Below the pieces are notes generated by a model. The model had not been told where the DNA came from. It did not search any database and was given only the letters and a program-made list of their open reading frames with translations. The position numbers and the translations under genes are program-made. 64,000 bases of DNA from an uncultured Clostridia bacterium (GTDB lineage Bacteria > Bacillota > Clostridia > Christensenellales > Aristaeellaceae), in contig CAKUFA010000009.1 in the NCBI GenBank assembly GCA_934647165.1, positions 1 through 64,000 of the forward strand, in the 5' to 3' direction. Shown here piece after piece: positions 49,707-58,808 of the stretch (position 1 is its first letter; each line of letters opens with the position of its first letter).

Positions 49707-50975
49707 TCACTGTGCGGCTTGTTCCAGCATCCAGTCAATATACAACCCGTAACCCTGTGTCGGGTCGCTGACGAACACATGGGTTACTGCGCCGATGATG
49801 CGCCCATCCTGCAAAATAGGGCTGCCGCTCATTCCCTGCACGATACCGCCGGTTTTTGCCAATAGTGCGGGGTCTGTCACGCGGAGAATCATGCTCTTTG
49901 GCGCAGGAGAGGACTGATCGAACAGCCGGGTGATTTCCACCTCATAGGCGCGCACACCCTGACCATCCACGGTGGAAAGGATGGCTGCCTTCCCTGTATG
50001 CACACTTCCGCGCAGGCCAATGGGCACGCCGTCAGGATACAGCGGGTTCACGCAGGGCGTATCCAATGTGCCGTAAATCCCCAGCGTGCTGTTTGTGCGA
50101 ATGTCGCCCAACACCTGAGCCTGGCGCAGAAAGCTGCCCTTTAATTCCCCGGGCAGGCCACGTTTGCCCTTTTGCACGGCGACCACCTGCGCGGCAAGCA
50201 CCTGTCCCTGTCCAACTGGCAGCACTTGCCCGGTGTCCCCGTCAGTGATGGCGTGCCCAAGCGCGCCATAACGGCCCTTGGCCGGGTCGTAAAAGCTCAG
50301 CGTGCCGACGCCTGCGGTGGAATCCCGCACCCATGCGCCCATGCGCGCCGTGCCTGTCGCTGCATCCAGTGCGGGGGTCAGCGTTGCATGCAATAGCGTG
50401 CCGTTTCGGTCAAAGGCAATGGGCAGTGGTTGCGCGCCGCTTTGGGCAATCAATCGGGCAAGCTGCTGGGCGCTTGTCACATCCACGCCGTTCACTTGCC
50501 GCAGCACATCGCCTGGCTGAATGCCACTGGCCTTCGCAGGGGATGCACCGTCCGTATCCCCAAGCCCAACCACCAGCACGCCGTTGAGCTGCATGGCAAC
50601 GCCGACGGCCTGGCCGCCGGGAATCAGCCGGGTTTCCGGGCTTACATCCACCTCAACCCGCTTGATGGGCACCAGCCCAAATAGACTTAGCAGCAGCTCG
50701 GAGGTGCCGGAGGCTTCGCTGAGCAGCTCCACAGCGCCCTGGTTGCGCAGACGCTCATCCTGCGAGGCGTTTACGGCCAATTGTCCGGTCACAGGGGTCA
50801 GCGTCAGTGGTGCGCCGAGGGTCAGCGTGCGCATCTGCCCGGCGGTGAGCGACAGCCGTGCAGGGAATTGACGCAGCGTCTGCTGTGCAGGGGAAAACCA
50901 GGAAAGGCACAGCAGCAGGGCTGTCAGAAGCCCAACGGATTTTCGAAGCGTTGATGCGCCGCGCTGTTTTTTCAT
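49707..50975 (-). CDS. spoIVB: SpoIVB sporulation serine peptidase
   Basis: A 422-residue protease that in sporulation is secreted from the forespore to trigger pro-sigma-K processing. An N-terminal membrane anchor (LLTALLLCLSWF) is followed by a PDZ domain (about 125-195; GIQPGDVLRQVNGVDV). The SpoIVB peptidase domain has the His in YGALGHAITD and the Ser in GIVQGMSGSPILQDG. The start is ATG at 50975 with GGGAGGT upstream. No other sporulation gene lies nearby; in Bacillus it sits next to spo0A. Confidence 0.92.
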   Translation of the reverse strand: MKKQRGASTLRKSVGLLTALLLCLSWFSPAQQTLRQFPARLSLTAGQMRTLTLGAPLTLTPVTGQLAVNASQDERLRNQGAVELLSEASGTSELLLSLFGLVPIKRVEVDVSPETRLIPGGQAVGVAMQLNGVLVVGLGDTDGASPAKASGIQPGDVLRQVNGVDVTSAQQLARLIAQSGAQPLPIAFDRNGTLLHATLTPALDAATGTARMGAWVRDSTAGVGTLSFYDPAKGRYGALGHAITDGDTGQVLPVGQGQVLAAQVVAVQKGKRGLPGELKGSFLRQAQVLGDIRTNSTLGIYGTLDTPCVNPLYPDGVPIGLRGSVHTGKAAILSTVDGQGVRAYEVEITRLFDQSSPAPKSMILRVTDPALLAKTGGIVQGMSGSPILQDGRIIGAVTHVFVSDPTQGYGLYIDWMLEQAAQ

Positions 50976-51215
50976 CAACGAAAGACCTCCCTTGATTCAG
51001 CCTGTTTCAAGCTTGCACAAAGGCGGCGCGCCGCATGCCGGAAAGATTTGGCGCTGGGACTGCGAATATCATGGGAATTTGCAGAAAATGGGAATGCTTG
51101 CTGAGCAAAAGCGACGATTTTTCATTTTGCAGCCGATTCGCCGTTTCCTGTAGACGTTTTTGCGAAAGGTGTGCTATAATAAAGCGTTTCAGGGTTTTGT
51201 CAGCTAGGAGGAAAT

Positions 51216-54200
51216 ATGCGGCTCAAGAAACTGGAGTTATACGGTTTCAAGTCCTTTGCGCAAAGGACGGAGATCGTGTTTAACGAGGGCATCACGGGCA
51301 TTGTGGGACCCAATGGCTCGGGCAAGAGCAACATTGGCGATGCAGTGCGGTGGGTGCTGGGGGAACAAAGCGCCAAGACGCTCCGCGGCGCCAACATGTC
51401 CGATGTGATTTTCAACGGCACGCAAAAGCGTAAGCCGCTGAGCTACTGCGAAGTGTCCCTGGTGTTTGACAATGAGGATCGCGCGCTGCCAATGGATTTT
51501 GCCGAGGTGATGGTCACACGCCGCGTCTACCGCAACGGCGAGAGCGAGTACTATCTCAACCGTGCCGCCTGCCGCCTGAAGGATGTGATCGACCTTTTCC
51601 GCGACACGGGCATCGGCAAGGAAGGTTATTCCATTATCGGCCAGGGACGCATTGACGAAATCCTCTCCCGCCGGGGCGAGGATCGCCGGCAGGTGTTTGA
51701 GGAAGCGGCAGGCATTGTGAAATTCAAAGCGCGCAAGGAAGAGGCGGATAAGAAGCTTCAGCGTACGCTGGAAAACGCCGACCGCGTGGAAGATATCCTG
51801 GAGGAGCTGAGCCGGCAGCTTGCGCCACTGGAAGCGCAGGCCAAGGCCGCCAGAGAGTACATTGAGCTGTCCGGCGAATTGAAGGTGCTGGACATGAACC
51901 TGTTCCTGATTCGCTCAGACAAGGCGCAGGAGCGGCTTTCGGAGCTGGATGCGGAGCTGATGAACCTGCGCGCCCTGCTGGCTGACGCGGAATCTGCCCT
52001 TGCGGAAAAAACACGCAAGCGGGACGGCGTGCAGGCAGATATTGCGCAGCTGGAGGAAAAGCTCACTGGTGCGCGCGGCGCGCTGATGGATTGCGCCGAA
52101 CAGGTGCATCAGGCACAAAATACCCTGGCGGGCCTTGTCAGCCGCAGGGAAACACGGCAGGAGAATACGGCCCGGTTGACCCAGGAACAGCATGAGGGCG
52201 AGGAACGGCTGCTGGAACTGGATAAGCTGTTTGCCCACAGCGCCGATGAAACGGAAACCCAGGACGCGTTGGTGGAAAAGGCGGAGCATGTGCTGGCAAA
52301 AGCCAAGGAAGAGGCTGATGCGGCGGACGCACAGGCAGCGCAGGCTGAGCAGGAGCTGGAAGCCCATAAGCAGGCCATCATGCAGGCGATGAACCGTCTA
52401 TCTGCCGTGCAGAATGACCAGACTCGACTGACCACCATGCGCACGCAGATGGAGCAGCGGTTGGCGGAAATCAGCCAATCGGGCGATGATCTGAGCCGGG
52501 AAGAAGCAAGGCTTGCGGAGGAAAGTCGCCTTGCCGCCCAGCGCCTGCAAAAAGAAATGGAGACGCAGACTGCGCTTTCGGCGGCACTGCGGCAAAAGCA
52601 GGAGAGCTTCCGTGAAAAGGACGCAAAGGTTATTGCCATCCGCGCCCAGGTAGAACAACAAACCGCTGAAAACCAAAGCGCCCAGAGCAGACAGAAGCTG
52701 CTGGCGGAGATGACCCGGGAGATGGAGGGCTACAATCAGTCCGTTCGCCGGGCGGTGCAGTATGCCGCGCAGCGGCGGATGGCGGGCGTCAAGGGTGTGT
52801 TGACGCAGCTGATTTCCGTGCCGCAGAAATTTGAAACGGCCATTGACATGGCGCTTGGCGCGGCGCAGCAGAATATTGTGACCGACAATGAGGAAACGGC
52901 AAAGCAACTGATTGACTTCCTGCGGCAGAACCGTTTTGGCCGCGCTACGTTCCTGCCCATGTCCGCAGTGCGCTCCAAATTGCTGAGCGACCGGGAGCGG
53001 CAGGCGCTGCGGCTGCCTGGCTGCCTGGGTGTTGCCAGTGAACTGGTCTCCTGTGCGCCGGAATATCGCGGCATTGTGGAAAATTTGCTGGGGCGCACCG
53101 TGATTGCTGAGGATTTGGATAAGGGAATTGCCATCATGCGTGCGGGCGGGCATTCCTTCCGCCTGGTGACGCTGGTAGGCGATGTGATGCACTCCGGTGG
53201 TTCCATGACGGGCGGCTCCACCCAGTCCCGCGCGGTTAATCTGTTGGGACGCGAGCGCGAATTGAAAGAATTGGCCGAGATGCTGAACCGCGGGCAAAAT
53301 CGCCTGGAGCAGCTGAAGAGCCAGTGGCAAAGTGCCCAAGGCGAGAAGGAGCAGCTGCGGCGTGAAGGCGAGGAAGCCCTGAATGCCCTGCACCAGCAGG
53401 AAATTGCTGTGGCGCGAGAACAGGAAAAGAGCGATAACGCAGCATTCGAGCTGGATAACCATCGTGCGCGCATGGCGCAGACGGAGCAGGCAAGCGTGCA
53501 GCTTCGGGAATCTATTGAGCAGATTGACCGGCAGCTGCATGAAATTGCCCAGCAGAGCGGGGAAGTGGAAACTGACCAGGCTGCCATGGAACAGAAGACC
53601 ACACAGCTGCAGCAGCACCTTGCTGAAACGCGCGATGCGGCGGCAAAGGCAGGCGATAACCTGATGGTGCGCACCTTGCAGCTTTCCGACCTGAAGCATG
53701 AGCTGGACAGTCTGCAAAAGGATCGCGCCCGCTTTGAACAGGATCGCGAGCAGGCGCTGCGGGATCAGGAAAAGCGTGCCCAGCAGCTGCGGGAGATGGA
53801 GGAGCAGGATCGCCGCGACGCACAGGAAGCGGCCAGCGTATCCGCCCAGGTGGAAATCCGCAAGCTTGACCAGCAGCGCCAGGAAGCGATCATTGCAGCC
53901 CTGGAAGAGAGGCGCAACCAGGCGCAGGCGCAGCTCAAAGAAGCACTAACCGATATGGAAAACCTGCATGAGGCCTTCACACGGGACAGCGACCGCGTGC
54001 ATCGCACGGAGCTGAACCGCGCCAAGGTGGAAAGCGATCTGAAGCAGATGCAGGATCGCATTTGGAACACTTACGAGGTGACGTATGCCGGCGCAGAGGA
54101 GTTCCGCCAGGCGGAAGGTTTTGATCCGGTGAGCGCAGACCGCCGTGCGGCACAGCTGATGAGCCAGATTCGTGCGCTGGGGCCGGTCAACGTCAACGCG

Positions 54201-54782
54201 GTGGAGGAATATGCCGACACGAAGGCCCGTTATGATGAACTGACGGGGCAGCAGCAGGATCTGAAGCAGGCCGAGAAAGATTTGCATGAGCTGATTGAAC
54301 GCCTCCTGGAGCAGATGAAGGTTACCTTTGTGGAAAACTTCACCAAGCTGCAAGGGTATTTTGCTGAGACGTTCACGCGGCTTTTCGGCGGCGGACATGC
54401 GGAGCTGACACTCATGGATCCCGATGATCCGCTTAACTGCGGCATTGAAGTCAACGCCCAGCCGCCGGGAAAGAAGCTTCAGCTGCTGTCGCTGCTTTCC
54501 GGCGGCGAGCGGGCGCTGACGGCTATCGCTATCCTCTTTGCCACGCTCAAGCTGAAGCCTACGCCGTTCTGTATCCTTGATGAAATTGAGGCTGCGCTGG
54601 ATGATGCGAATATTGGCTATTTTGCCGATTATCTGGCGGAGTACAGCAAGGGGACGCAGTTTGTGGTGGTCACCCACCGTAAGGGCACTATGGAGCGCTG
54701 CAACGCCCTTTACGGCGTCGCTATGGAGGAGCAGGGCGTGAGCAAAATGGTCTCCGTCAGTTTGCAGGATTATAAAGAATAA
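51216..54782 (+). CDS. smc: Chromosome segregation protein SMC
   Basis: A 1188-residue condensin ATPase that compacts and separates the chromosome together with ScpA and ScpB. Walker A is GPNGSGKS (31-38). A long coiled coil runs to the hinge (about 510-660; GVKGVLTQLISVPQKFETAID), and a second coiled coil returns. The signature LSGGE is at 1094-1098, followed by Walker B in CILDEIEAALDD. AGGAGG lies five bases upstream of the ATG, and a TATAAT is at 51175-51180. In many Firmicutes ftsY follows smc; here a terminator follows instead. Confidence 0.97.
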   Translation: MRLKKLELYGFKSFAQRTEIVFNEGITGIVGPNGSGKSNIGDAVRWVLGEQSAKTLRGANMSDVIFNGTQKRKPLSYCEVSLVFDNEDRALPMDFAEVMVTRRVYRNGESEYYLNRAACRLKDVIDLFRDTGIGKEGYSIIGQGRIDEILSRRGEDRRQVFEEAAGIVKFKARKEEADKKLQRTLENADRVEDILEELSRQLAPLEAQAKAAREYIELSGELKVLDMNLFLIRSDKAQERLSELDAELMNLRALLADAESALAEKTRKRDGVQADIAQLEEKLTGARGALMDCAEQVHQAQNTLAGLVSRRETRQENTARLTQEQHEGEERLLELDKLFAHSADETETQDALVEKAEHVLAKAKEEADAADAQAAQAEQELEAHKQAIMQAMNRLSAVQNDQTRLTTMRTQMEQRLAEISQSGDDLSREEARLAEESRLAAQRLQKEMETQTALSAALRQKQESFREKDAKVIAIRAQVEQQTAENQSAQSRQKLLAEMTREMEGYNQSVRRAVQYAAQRRMAGVKGVLTQLISVPQKFETAIDMALGAAQQNIVTDNEETAKQLIDFLRQNRFGRATFLPMSAVRSKLLSDRERQALRLPGCLGVASELVSCAPEYRGIVENLLGRTVIAEDLDKGIAIMRAGGHSFRLVTLVGDVMHSGGSMTGGSTQSRAVNLLGRERELKELAEMLNRGQNRLEQLKSQWQSAQGEKEQLRREGEEALNALHQQEIAVAREQEKSDNAAFELDNHRARMAQTEQASVQLRESIEQIDRQLHEIAQQSGEVETDQAAMEQKTTQLQQHLAETRDAAAKAGDNLMVRTLQLSDLKHELDSLQKDRARFEQDREQALRDQEKRAQQLREMEEQDRRDAQEAASVSAQVEIRKLDQQRQEAIIAALEERRNQAQAQLKEALTDMENLHEAFTRDSDRVHRTELNRAKVESDLKQMQDRIWNTYEVTYAGAEEFRQAEGFDPVSADRRAAQLMSQIRALGPVNVNAVEEYADTKARYDELTGQQQDLKQAEKDLHELIERLLEQMKVTFVENFTKLQGYFAETFTRLFGGGHAELTLMDPDDPLNCGIEVNAQPPGKKLQLLSLLSGGERALTAIAILFATLKLKPTPFCILDEIEAALDDANIGYFADYLAEYSKGTQFVVVTHRKGTMERCNALYGVAMEEQGVSKMVSVSLQDYKE

Positions 54783-54815
54783 ACGACGCGTCAGGGATGC
54801 TGCTTTTTGCAGAAC

Positions 54816-54880
54816 AAAAGCGGACAAGCAAATGCCGATGGCCGTACAGGCCGTATCGCATTGCTTGTCCGCTTTCTTTT
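54816..54880. terminator. Bidirectional terminator after smc
   Basis: AAAGCGGACAAGCA pairs with TGCTTGTCCGCTTT around a second inner stem. T-tracts lie on both sides, serving smc and the small glycyl-radical gene. Confidence 0.85.
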
Positions 54881-54910
54881 GCTTGCAGGGGAAAAGGCTT
54901 CCCGCTTTGT

Positions 54911-55177
54911 TTACATGCCGTGTTTCACGCGGTCATGCTCCTCGGCACGCTTGGCGTTGTTGAAGCGGTCAAGCGTGCCCACCAGATAGCCGGTGATGCG
55001 GCGGATGCGCTGGAACGGCTGCGTGCCGAAATCATAAGACAGCTCCACATACTCGCCGTCTACCTTGATATCCATGCCAAAGGGTTCGCGGCCAAATTTG
55101 TTCTTTGCGCGCGCTACATAGGCGTTGATCTCTTCCTGCGGCAATTCGCCGCCAATCACATGCACATTGCAGGCCAT
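54911..55177 (-). CDS. Stand-alone NrdD-type glycyl-radical domain protein
   Basis: An 88-residue protein. Residues 55-88 match the last 34 residues of the NrdD encoded at 13485-15806 at 32 positions, including the radical motif RRITGYLVGTLDRF, with Gly63 equal to NrdD Gly748. The codons differ at many synonymous sites, so this is conserved protein, not recent copied DNA. Residues 1-54 (VIGGELPQEEINAYVARAKN...) are unlike NrdD and lack its zinc Cys cluster. By analogy with YfiD/GrcA, which replaces the radical domain of damaged pyruvate formate-lyase, it may rescue oxygen-damaged NrdD (inference). AAAGGAGAT precedes the ATG by eight bases. Confidence 0.85.
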   Translation of the reverse strand: MACNVHVIGGELPQEEINAYVARAKNKFGREPFGMDIKVDGEYVELSYDFGTQPFQRIRRITGYLVGTLDRFNNAKRAEEHDRVKHGM

Positions 55178-55208
55178 GAAAGCTCATCTCCTTTGCGTTG
55201 ATGGGGTT

Positions 55209-55230
55209 ATTATACCACTATATCTTGTAG
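55209..55230 (-). promoter_or_regulatory. Promoter with NrdR-like box upstream of the glycyl-radical protein
   Basis: TATAAT (55209-55214) lies 32 bases before the ATG. Immediately upstream, CCACTATATCTTGTAG (55215-55230, plus strand) agrees with the NrdR-box pattern ACACTATATATTGTGT at about 12 of 16 positions. NrdR represses ribonucleotide reductase genes. The -35 (GTTTCA) is weak. Confidence 0.5.
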
Positions 55231-55239
55231 ATGAAACGA

Positions 55240-55320
55240 CTATTGCAGAACTTTTTTTCGTGCCATGGATTTTTTCCTGCGGGGAATGCGGAACAGCGTG
55301 AGCGGCGGATGCGGTGCCAT
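55240..55320 (-). CDS. Possible 26-residue basic peptide
   Basis: A short ORF (MAPHPPLTLFRIPRRKK... to VLQ) with AAAGGAGG ending nine bases before its ATG. It ends in RRKKSMARKK-type basic sequence. No promoter is clear and no family is recognised. The good ribosome site in an otherwise empty 360-base spacer (55178-55537) is the only support. Confidence 0.3.
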   Translation of the reverse strand: MAPHPPLTLFRIPRRKKSMARKKVLQ

Positions 55321-55464
55321 GCGTGAAAACCTCCTTTGATTTTGCGGATACAACCAGCATGTGCAAACGGAAGACGTTTTATCAACGTCCAATAAGGGAA
55401 TACAGAATGGCCTATGGTTTTGCAGGCTTGTCAGCGTCCTTATAAAACCCGCGTGCCCGTCCCC

Positions 55465-55493
55465 TTGTCAAAAACCGTGATTGCTACTATAAT
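55465..55493 (+). promoter_or_regulatory. Promoter of the phosphoglucomutase gene
   Basis: TTGTCA (55465-55470), 17 bases, TATAAT (55488-55493), 44 bases before the start codon. Confidence 0.8.
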
Positions 55494-55537
55494 GGAGGCA
55501 GTGACTTTCGGCTTAACCGTAAAAGGAGGATTGCAAG

Positions 55538-57259
55538 ATGGATGTTCAGCAGGCCTATCAGCACTGGCTGGAGGAGTTTGCCGCTGATGCGGATACCGTT
55601 GCGGATCTCAAGGCAATTGCCAATGATCCTCGGGAAATTGAGGATCGGTTTTACACGGAACTGTCCTTCGGCACGGCTGGCATGCGCGGTGTGCTCGGCG
55701 CGGGTACGAATCGCATGAATCGCTATAACGTCCGCCGTGCAACCAAGGGGCTGGCGCAATATTTGCTTCAAAACCGTGAAAACGCCATGCGCGGTGTGGT
55801 CATCGCTTACGACAGCCGTCGCTGCTCGGCAGAATTTGCCCATGATACCGCGTTGGTGCTGTGCAAGGAGGGCGTTCCAGCTTTTCTGTTTGACGCCCTG
55901 CGGCCGGTGCCGATCCTCTCTTATGCGGTACGGCACCTGAATGCCGCCGCGGGCGTGGTGATTACGGCCAGCCATAACCCGCCCCAATACAATGGCTACA
56001 AGGTTTATGGTGAGGATGGCGCGCAGCTTGGCCCGGATGCGGCTGACGGCGTGACCGGCTTTATCCGCGCCTTGGATTACCGGGATTGCCGCCTGATGGA
56101 GGAAGAGGAAGCCAAAGCAAAGGGCCTGCTCCATATCATCGGCAACAAAGAAGTGGATGATGATTACATCGCGCAGGTGAAGACGCTGTGCATCCAGCCT
56201 GAAATGCTCAAAAAGGAAGGCGCGTCCCTGTCCATTGTATACACGCCCCTGCATGGCAGCGGCAATGTGCCTGTACGCCGCATCCTGAAGGAAATCGGCA
56301 TCACCAACGTGGCGGTTGTCAAAGAGCAGGAGCTGCCGGATCCCAACTTCTCCACCATCAAGGTGCCCAATCCGGAGGATCCGGGCGCGTTCACCCTGGC
56401 CATCAAGCTGGCCGACCAGGTGGGCGCAAGCGTGATTTTTGCCACAGATCCGGATTGCGACCGCCTGGGCGTGGCCGTGCGGGACAAGGCAGGCAAGTTC
56501 CAGCTGTTGACGGGCAACCAGATCGGCTGCGTGCTGCTGCATTACATTCTATCCACCAAAGCCAAGCAGGGTACGCTGCCTGCAAACGGCGCGGCGGTGA
56601 AGTCCATTGTTTCCACTTCGCTTGCCAACCGCATCTGCGAACACTATGGCGTGACGATATTTGAAACGCTTACAGGCTTCAAGTTCATCGGTGAAAAGAT
56701 TCAGCAGTTCCAGGATACGGGCAGCCACACCTTCCTCTTTGGCTTTGAGGAGAGCTATGGTTTCCTGTCCTCCACCTTTGTGCGCGATAAGGACGGCGTG
56801 AACGCCTCCTTGCTCATTGCTGAGGTGGCGGCCGCATGCAAGGCGGAGGGGATTACGCTCTATGATCGTGTGCAGCAGATTTTCGGCGAATACGGCTATT
56901 TTGTGGAGAAGGTTGTGAGCAAGACCCTGCCGGGCAAGGATGGATTGAGCCGCATGAAGGAGATCATGCGTGATTTGCGCGCCAATCCGCCAAAGGAACT
57001 GGCCGGCATGAAGGTTGTGGCGGTGCGGGACTATCTGACAGGCGTGCGCACTTGCGGAGAAAAGACGGAGCCCACGGGATTGCCTGCTTCCAACGTTCTG
57101 TATTACGAGCTGGAGGGCGGCTGCTGGGTGTGTGTGCGCCCAAGCGGCACTGAGCCCAAAATTAAGCTGTATGTGAACACCAATGCAAAGACCGACGATG
57201 CGGCGCATGCGCTGAATGAAGAGCTTTGCAAGGCCAGCGAGAAGCTGCTGGACGCCTGA
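55538..57259 (+). CDS. pgcA: Alpha-phosphoglucomutase (phospho-sugar mutase)
   Basis: A 573-residue enzyme interconverting glucose 1- and 6-phosphate, linking glycolysis to polysaccharide synthesis. The phosphoserine loop is VVITASHNPPQYNGYKVY (Ser145). The Mg loop is TDPDCDRLGVAV (Asp304). The sugar-binding loop GFEESYGFL and the phosphate-binding CVRPSGTEPKIKLY follow. Length and the LSFGTAGMRGVLGAGTNRMN start match PgcA of Bacillus; a phosphopentomutase/phosphomannomutase side activity is possible. AAAGGAGG lies nine bases upstream. Confidence 0.93.
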   Translation: MDVQQAYQHWLEEFAADADTVADLKAIANDPREIEDRFYTELSFGTAGMRGVLGAGTNRMNRYNVRRATKGLAQYLLQNRENAMRGVVIAYDSRRCSAEFAHDTALVLCKEGVPAFLFDALRPVPILSYAVRHLNAAAGVVITASHNPPQYNGYKVYGEDGAQLGPDAADGVTGFIRALDYRDCRLMEEEEAKAKGLLHIIGNKEVDDDYIAQVKTLCIQPEMLKKEGASLSIVYTPLHGSGNVPVRRILKEIGITNVAVVKEQELPDPNFSTIKVPNPEDPGAFTLAIKLADQVGASVIFATDPDCDRLGVAVRDKAGKFQLLTGNQIGCVLLHYILSTKAKQGTLPANGAAVKSIVSTSLANRICEHYGVTIFETLTGFKFIGEKIQQFQDTGSHTFLFGFEESYGFLSSTFVRDKDGVNASLLIAEVAAACKAEGITLYDRVQQIFGEYGYFVEKVVSKTLPGKDGLSRMKEIMRDLRANPPKELAGMKVVAVRDYLTGVRTCGEKTEPTGLPASNVLYYELEGGCWVCVRPSGTEPKIKLYVNTNAKTDDAAHALNEELCKASEKLLDA

Positions 57260-57281
57260 CACTCTTTTTTGAACCAATGAC

Positions 57282-57320
57282 CCGGGCATGGCGGACAATG
57301 CACATGCCCGGAGCTTTTTT
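57282..57320 (+). terminator. Terminator of phosphoglucomutase
   Basis: A 9-bp perfect stem CCGGGCATG/CATGCCCGG with a 12-base loop, then AGC and T6. The next gene starts 30 bases later. Confidence 0.88.
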
Positions 57321-57349
57321 CACAGAAACGGACGGAGGATGACCGACCC

Positions 57350-58756
57350 ATGAGAAAGCTGCTGGCCTTGCTGCTGACCCTGTGCATGATTCTGTGCGCT
57401 TTGCCTGCCGTAGCGGAAGAAACCGATGTGACGGCCATGATGCGCCAAAAAGCGGAGGAAGCTGTGGCGGAATTGCAGTCCAAAGCCACAGGATGGGCCG
57501 CTGGCATCCTTGAGGGTGCACAGGTGACGGATGTGCGCGTGAGCGAAAGCGGCAAAAGCGTGACGGCGACCGTGACCCTGCCGACATTCAGCGCAGGCGT
57601 TGACCAGAAAACGCCTGTAACGGATCCTGCTGCCTATATGCAGCAGGCTGTGGCGAGCGGAAAAACGGCGGAGCGCAAGCTTACGGCCGCTGTCAATGCA
57701 GATGCGGACGGCAGCGTGTCGCTCAAGTGGTCGGGTGATGAAAATCCGACAAAGCTTCTGTCCTCTGCCAAGAAACTGGCGGCAGCGGCACGTTCCAGCT
57801 TTAACATCAGGGGTGTGAAAACGGCGCTGGAAGAAATGATGCTGCCCAAAGCGGCGGACTTGCCGAAAAAGAAGCCGCAGGAAGCGCCTGCCTTGCGCGA
57901 ACTGACTGATTACTGCGCGCAGGCAGCACAAACACTGCGGGTATCGGAAAGCAGCGCCGCACGCCGCCTGACGCCGCTGATGCTCCTGATGAGCATTGCC
58001 AAAGCAGAAGCGGGCGAAGAAGCAATGACCCTCAATGTAAGCATCCGGGTGGGCGAATGGGAAAAGATGCTGGAAGACGCGGAAGCACAGGCGAAAACCG
58101 CTATGGAGGATATGCTTGGCGCGCCGGATTTTTCCCGGGACGATTTGGATCGCGTGCTGGGTGAGCAGTTGGCGGCGGCCTTTCTGCCTTATGCTTACAG
58201 CACCAAAACGCCCAGTGTGCTGCGCATGACCGTGGATCTGAACGCTCTTGCTTCGGATGGCCCGGCCAGTGCGACGGCGCTGATGGATTTCTTCCGTGAA
58301 TACATGCAGGCGGCGGATGAAGCGGTAGACCGCCTGGCGGCCTATGCAGCGACATTGCCTTATTATCCCGATGTGCCGTTGATCGACACAACGCTGCTCA
58401 CCGGCGCATCCGATGCGGAAGGAAGTCGGGTAATCTTTGATACCAAAGGCACGCAGCTCCATGGCTATGTGCTTGTGGAGCGGAATGGCGTCAAAGTACT
58501 CTCCGGTTTCATCCATCAGGGCGTGCGGCTGCAAACACGGCTTACACCCGGCAGCTATCGAGTGTATTTCACGGTGGGCGAAACCTGGTATGGCGAGAGG
58601 TATTTCTTCGGTGCGGATGCTCGCTGCGGCTACTTTGATTGTACTGTGGGTACACAGGATAATACATGGGTGCATCTGAACGTAACGGAGGATGGAGAGA
58701 CAGCCGTTACGGATGTGACATGGGATGAACTGCGCAGGGAAGCCGGCGTCTGGTAA
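57350..58756 (+). CDS. Secreted protein of unknown function
   Basis: A 468-residue exported protein that I do not recognise. MRKLLALLLTLCMILCALPAVAEE is, in two parts, a signal peptide with cleavage after AVA near residue 22. The mature part is Ala-rich and mostly helical (AAGILEGAQ, AVASGKTAERKLTAAVNADADG, LGEQLAAAFLPYAY). A beta-rich C-terminal domain (about 345-460) follows, with GTQLHGYVLVERNGVKVLSG, TPGSYRVYFTVGETWYGERY and DNTWVHLNV. GGAGG lies 11 bases upstream. It comes directly after the phosphoglucomutase terminator and 52 bases before the M42 peptidase gene. Confidence 0.75.
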   Translation: MRKLLALLLTLCMILCALPAVAEETDVTAMMRQKAEEAVAELQSKATGWAAGILEGAQVTDVRVSESGKSVTATVTLPTFSAGVDQKTPVTDPAAYMQQAVASGKTAERKLTAAVNADADGSVSLKWSGDENPTKLLSSAKKLAAAARSSFNIRGVKTALEEMMLPKAADLPKKKPQEAPALRELTDYCAQAAQTLRVSESSAARRLTPLMLLMSIAKAEAGEEAMTLNVSIRVGEWEKMLEDAEAQAKTAMEDMLGAPDFSRDDLDRVLGEQLAAAFLPYAYSTKTPSVLRMTVDLNALASDGPASATALMDFFREYMQAADEAVDRLAAYAATLPYYPDVPLIDTTLLTGASDAEGSRVIFDTKGTQLHGYVLVERNGVKVLSGFIHQGVRLQTRLTPGSYRVYFTVGETWYGERYFFGADARCGYFDCTVGTQDNTWVHLNVTEDGETAVTDVTWDELRREAGVW

Positions 58757-58808
58757 GGCAGATGCGGGCAAAAGGCACAAATGCAGTTTGAAAGGAAGCG
58801 TATTTCTG

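Noticed and set aside
55184..55366. 60-residue minus frame upstream of the glycyl-radical gene
   Set aside because: It overlaps that gene's promoter and start region and has no ribosome site; the 26-codon frame in the same spacer is the better-supported option.
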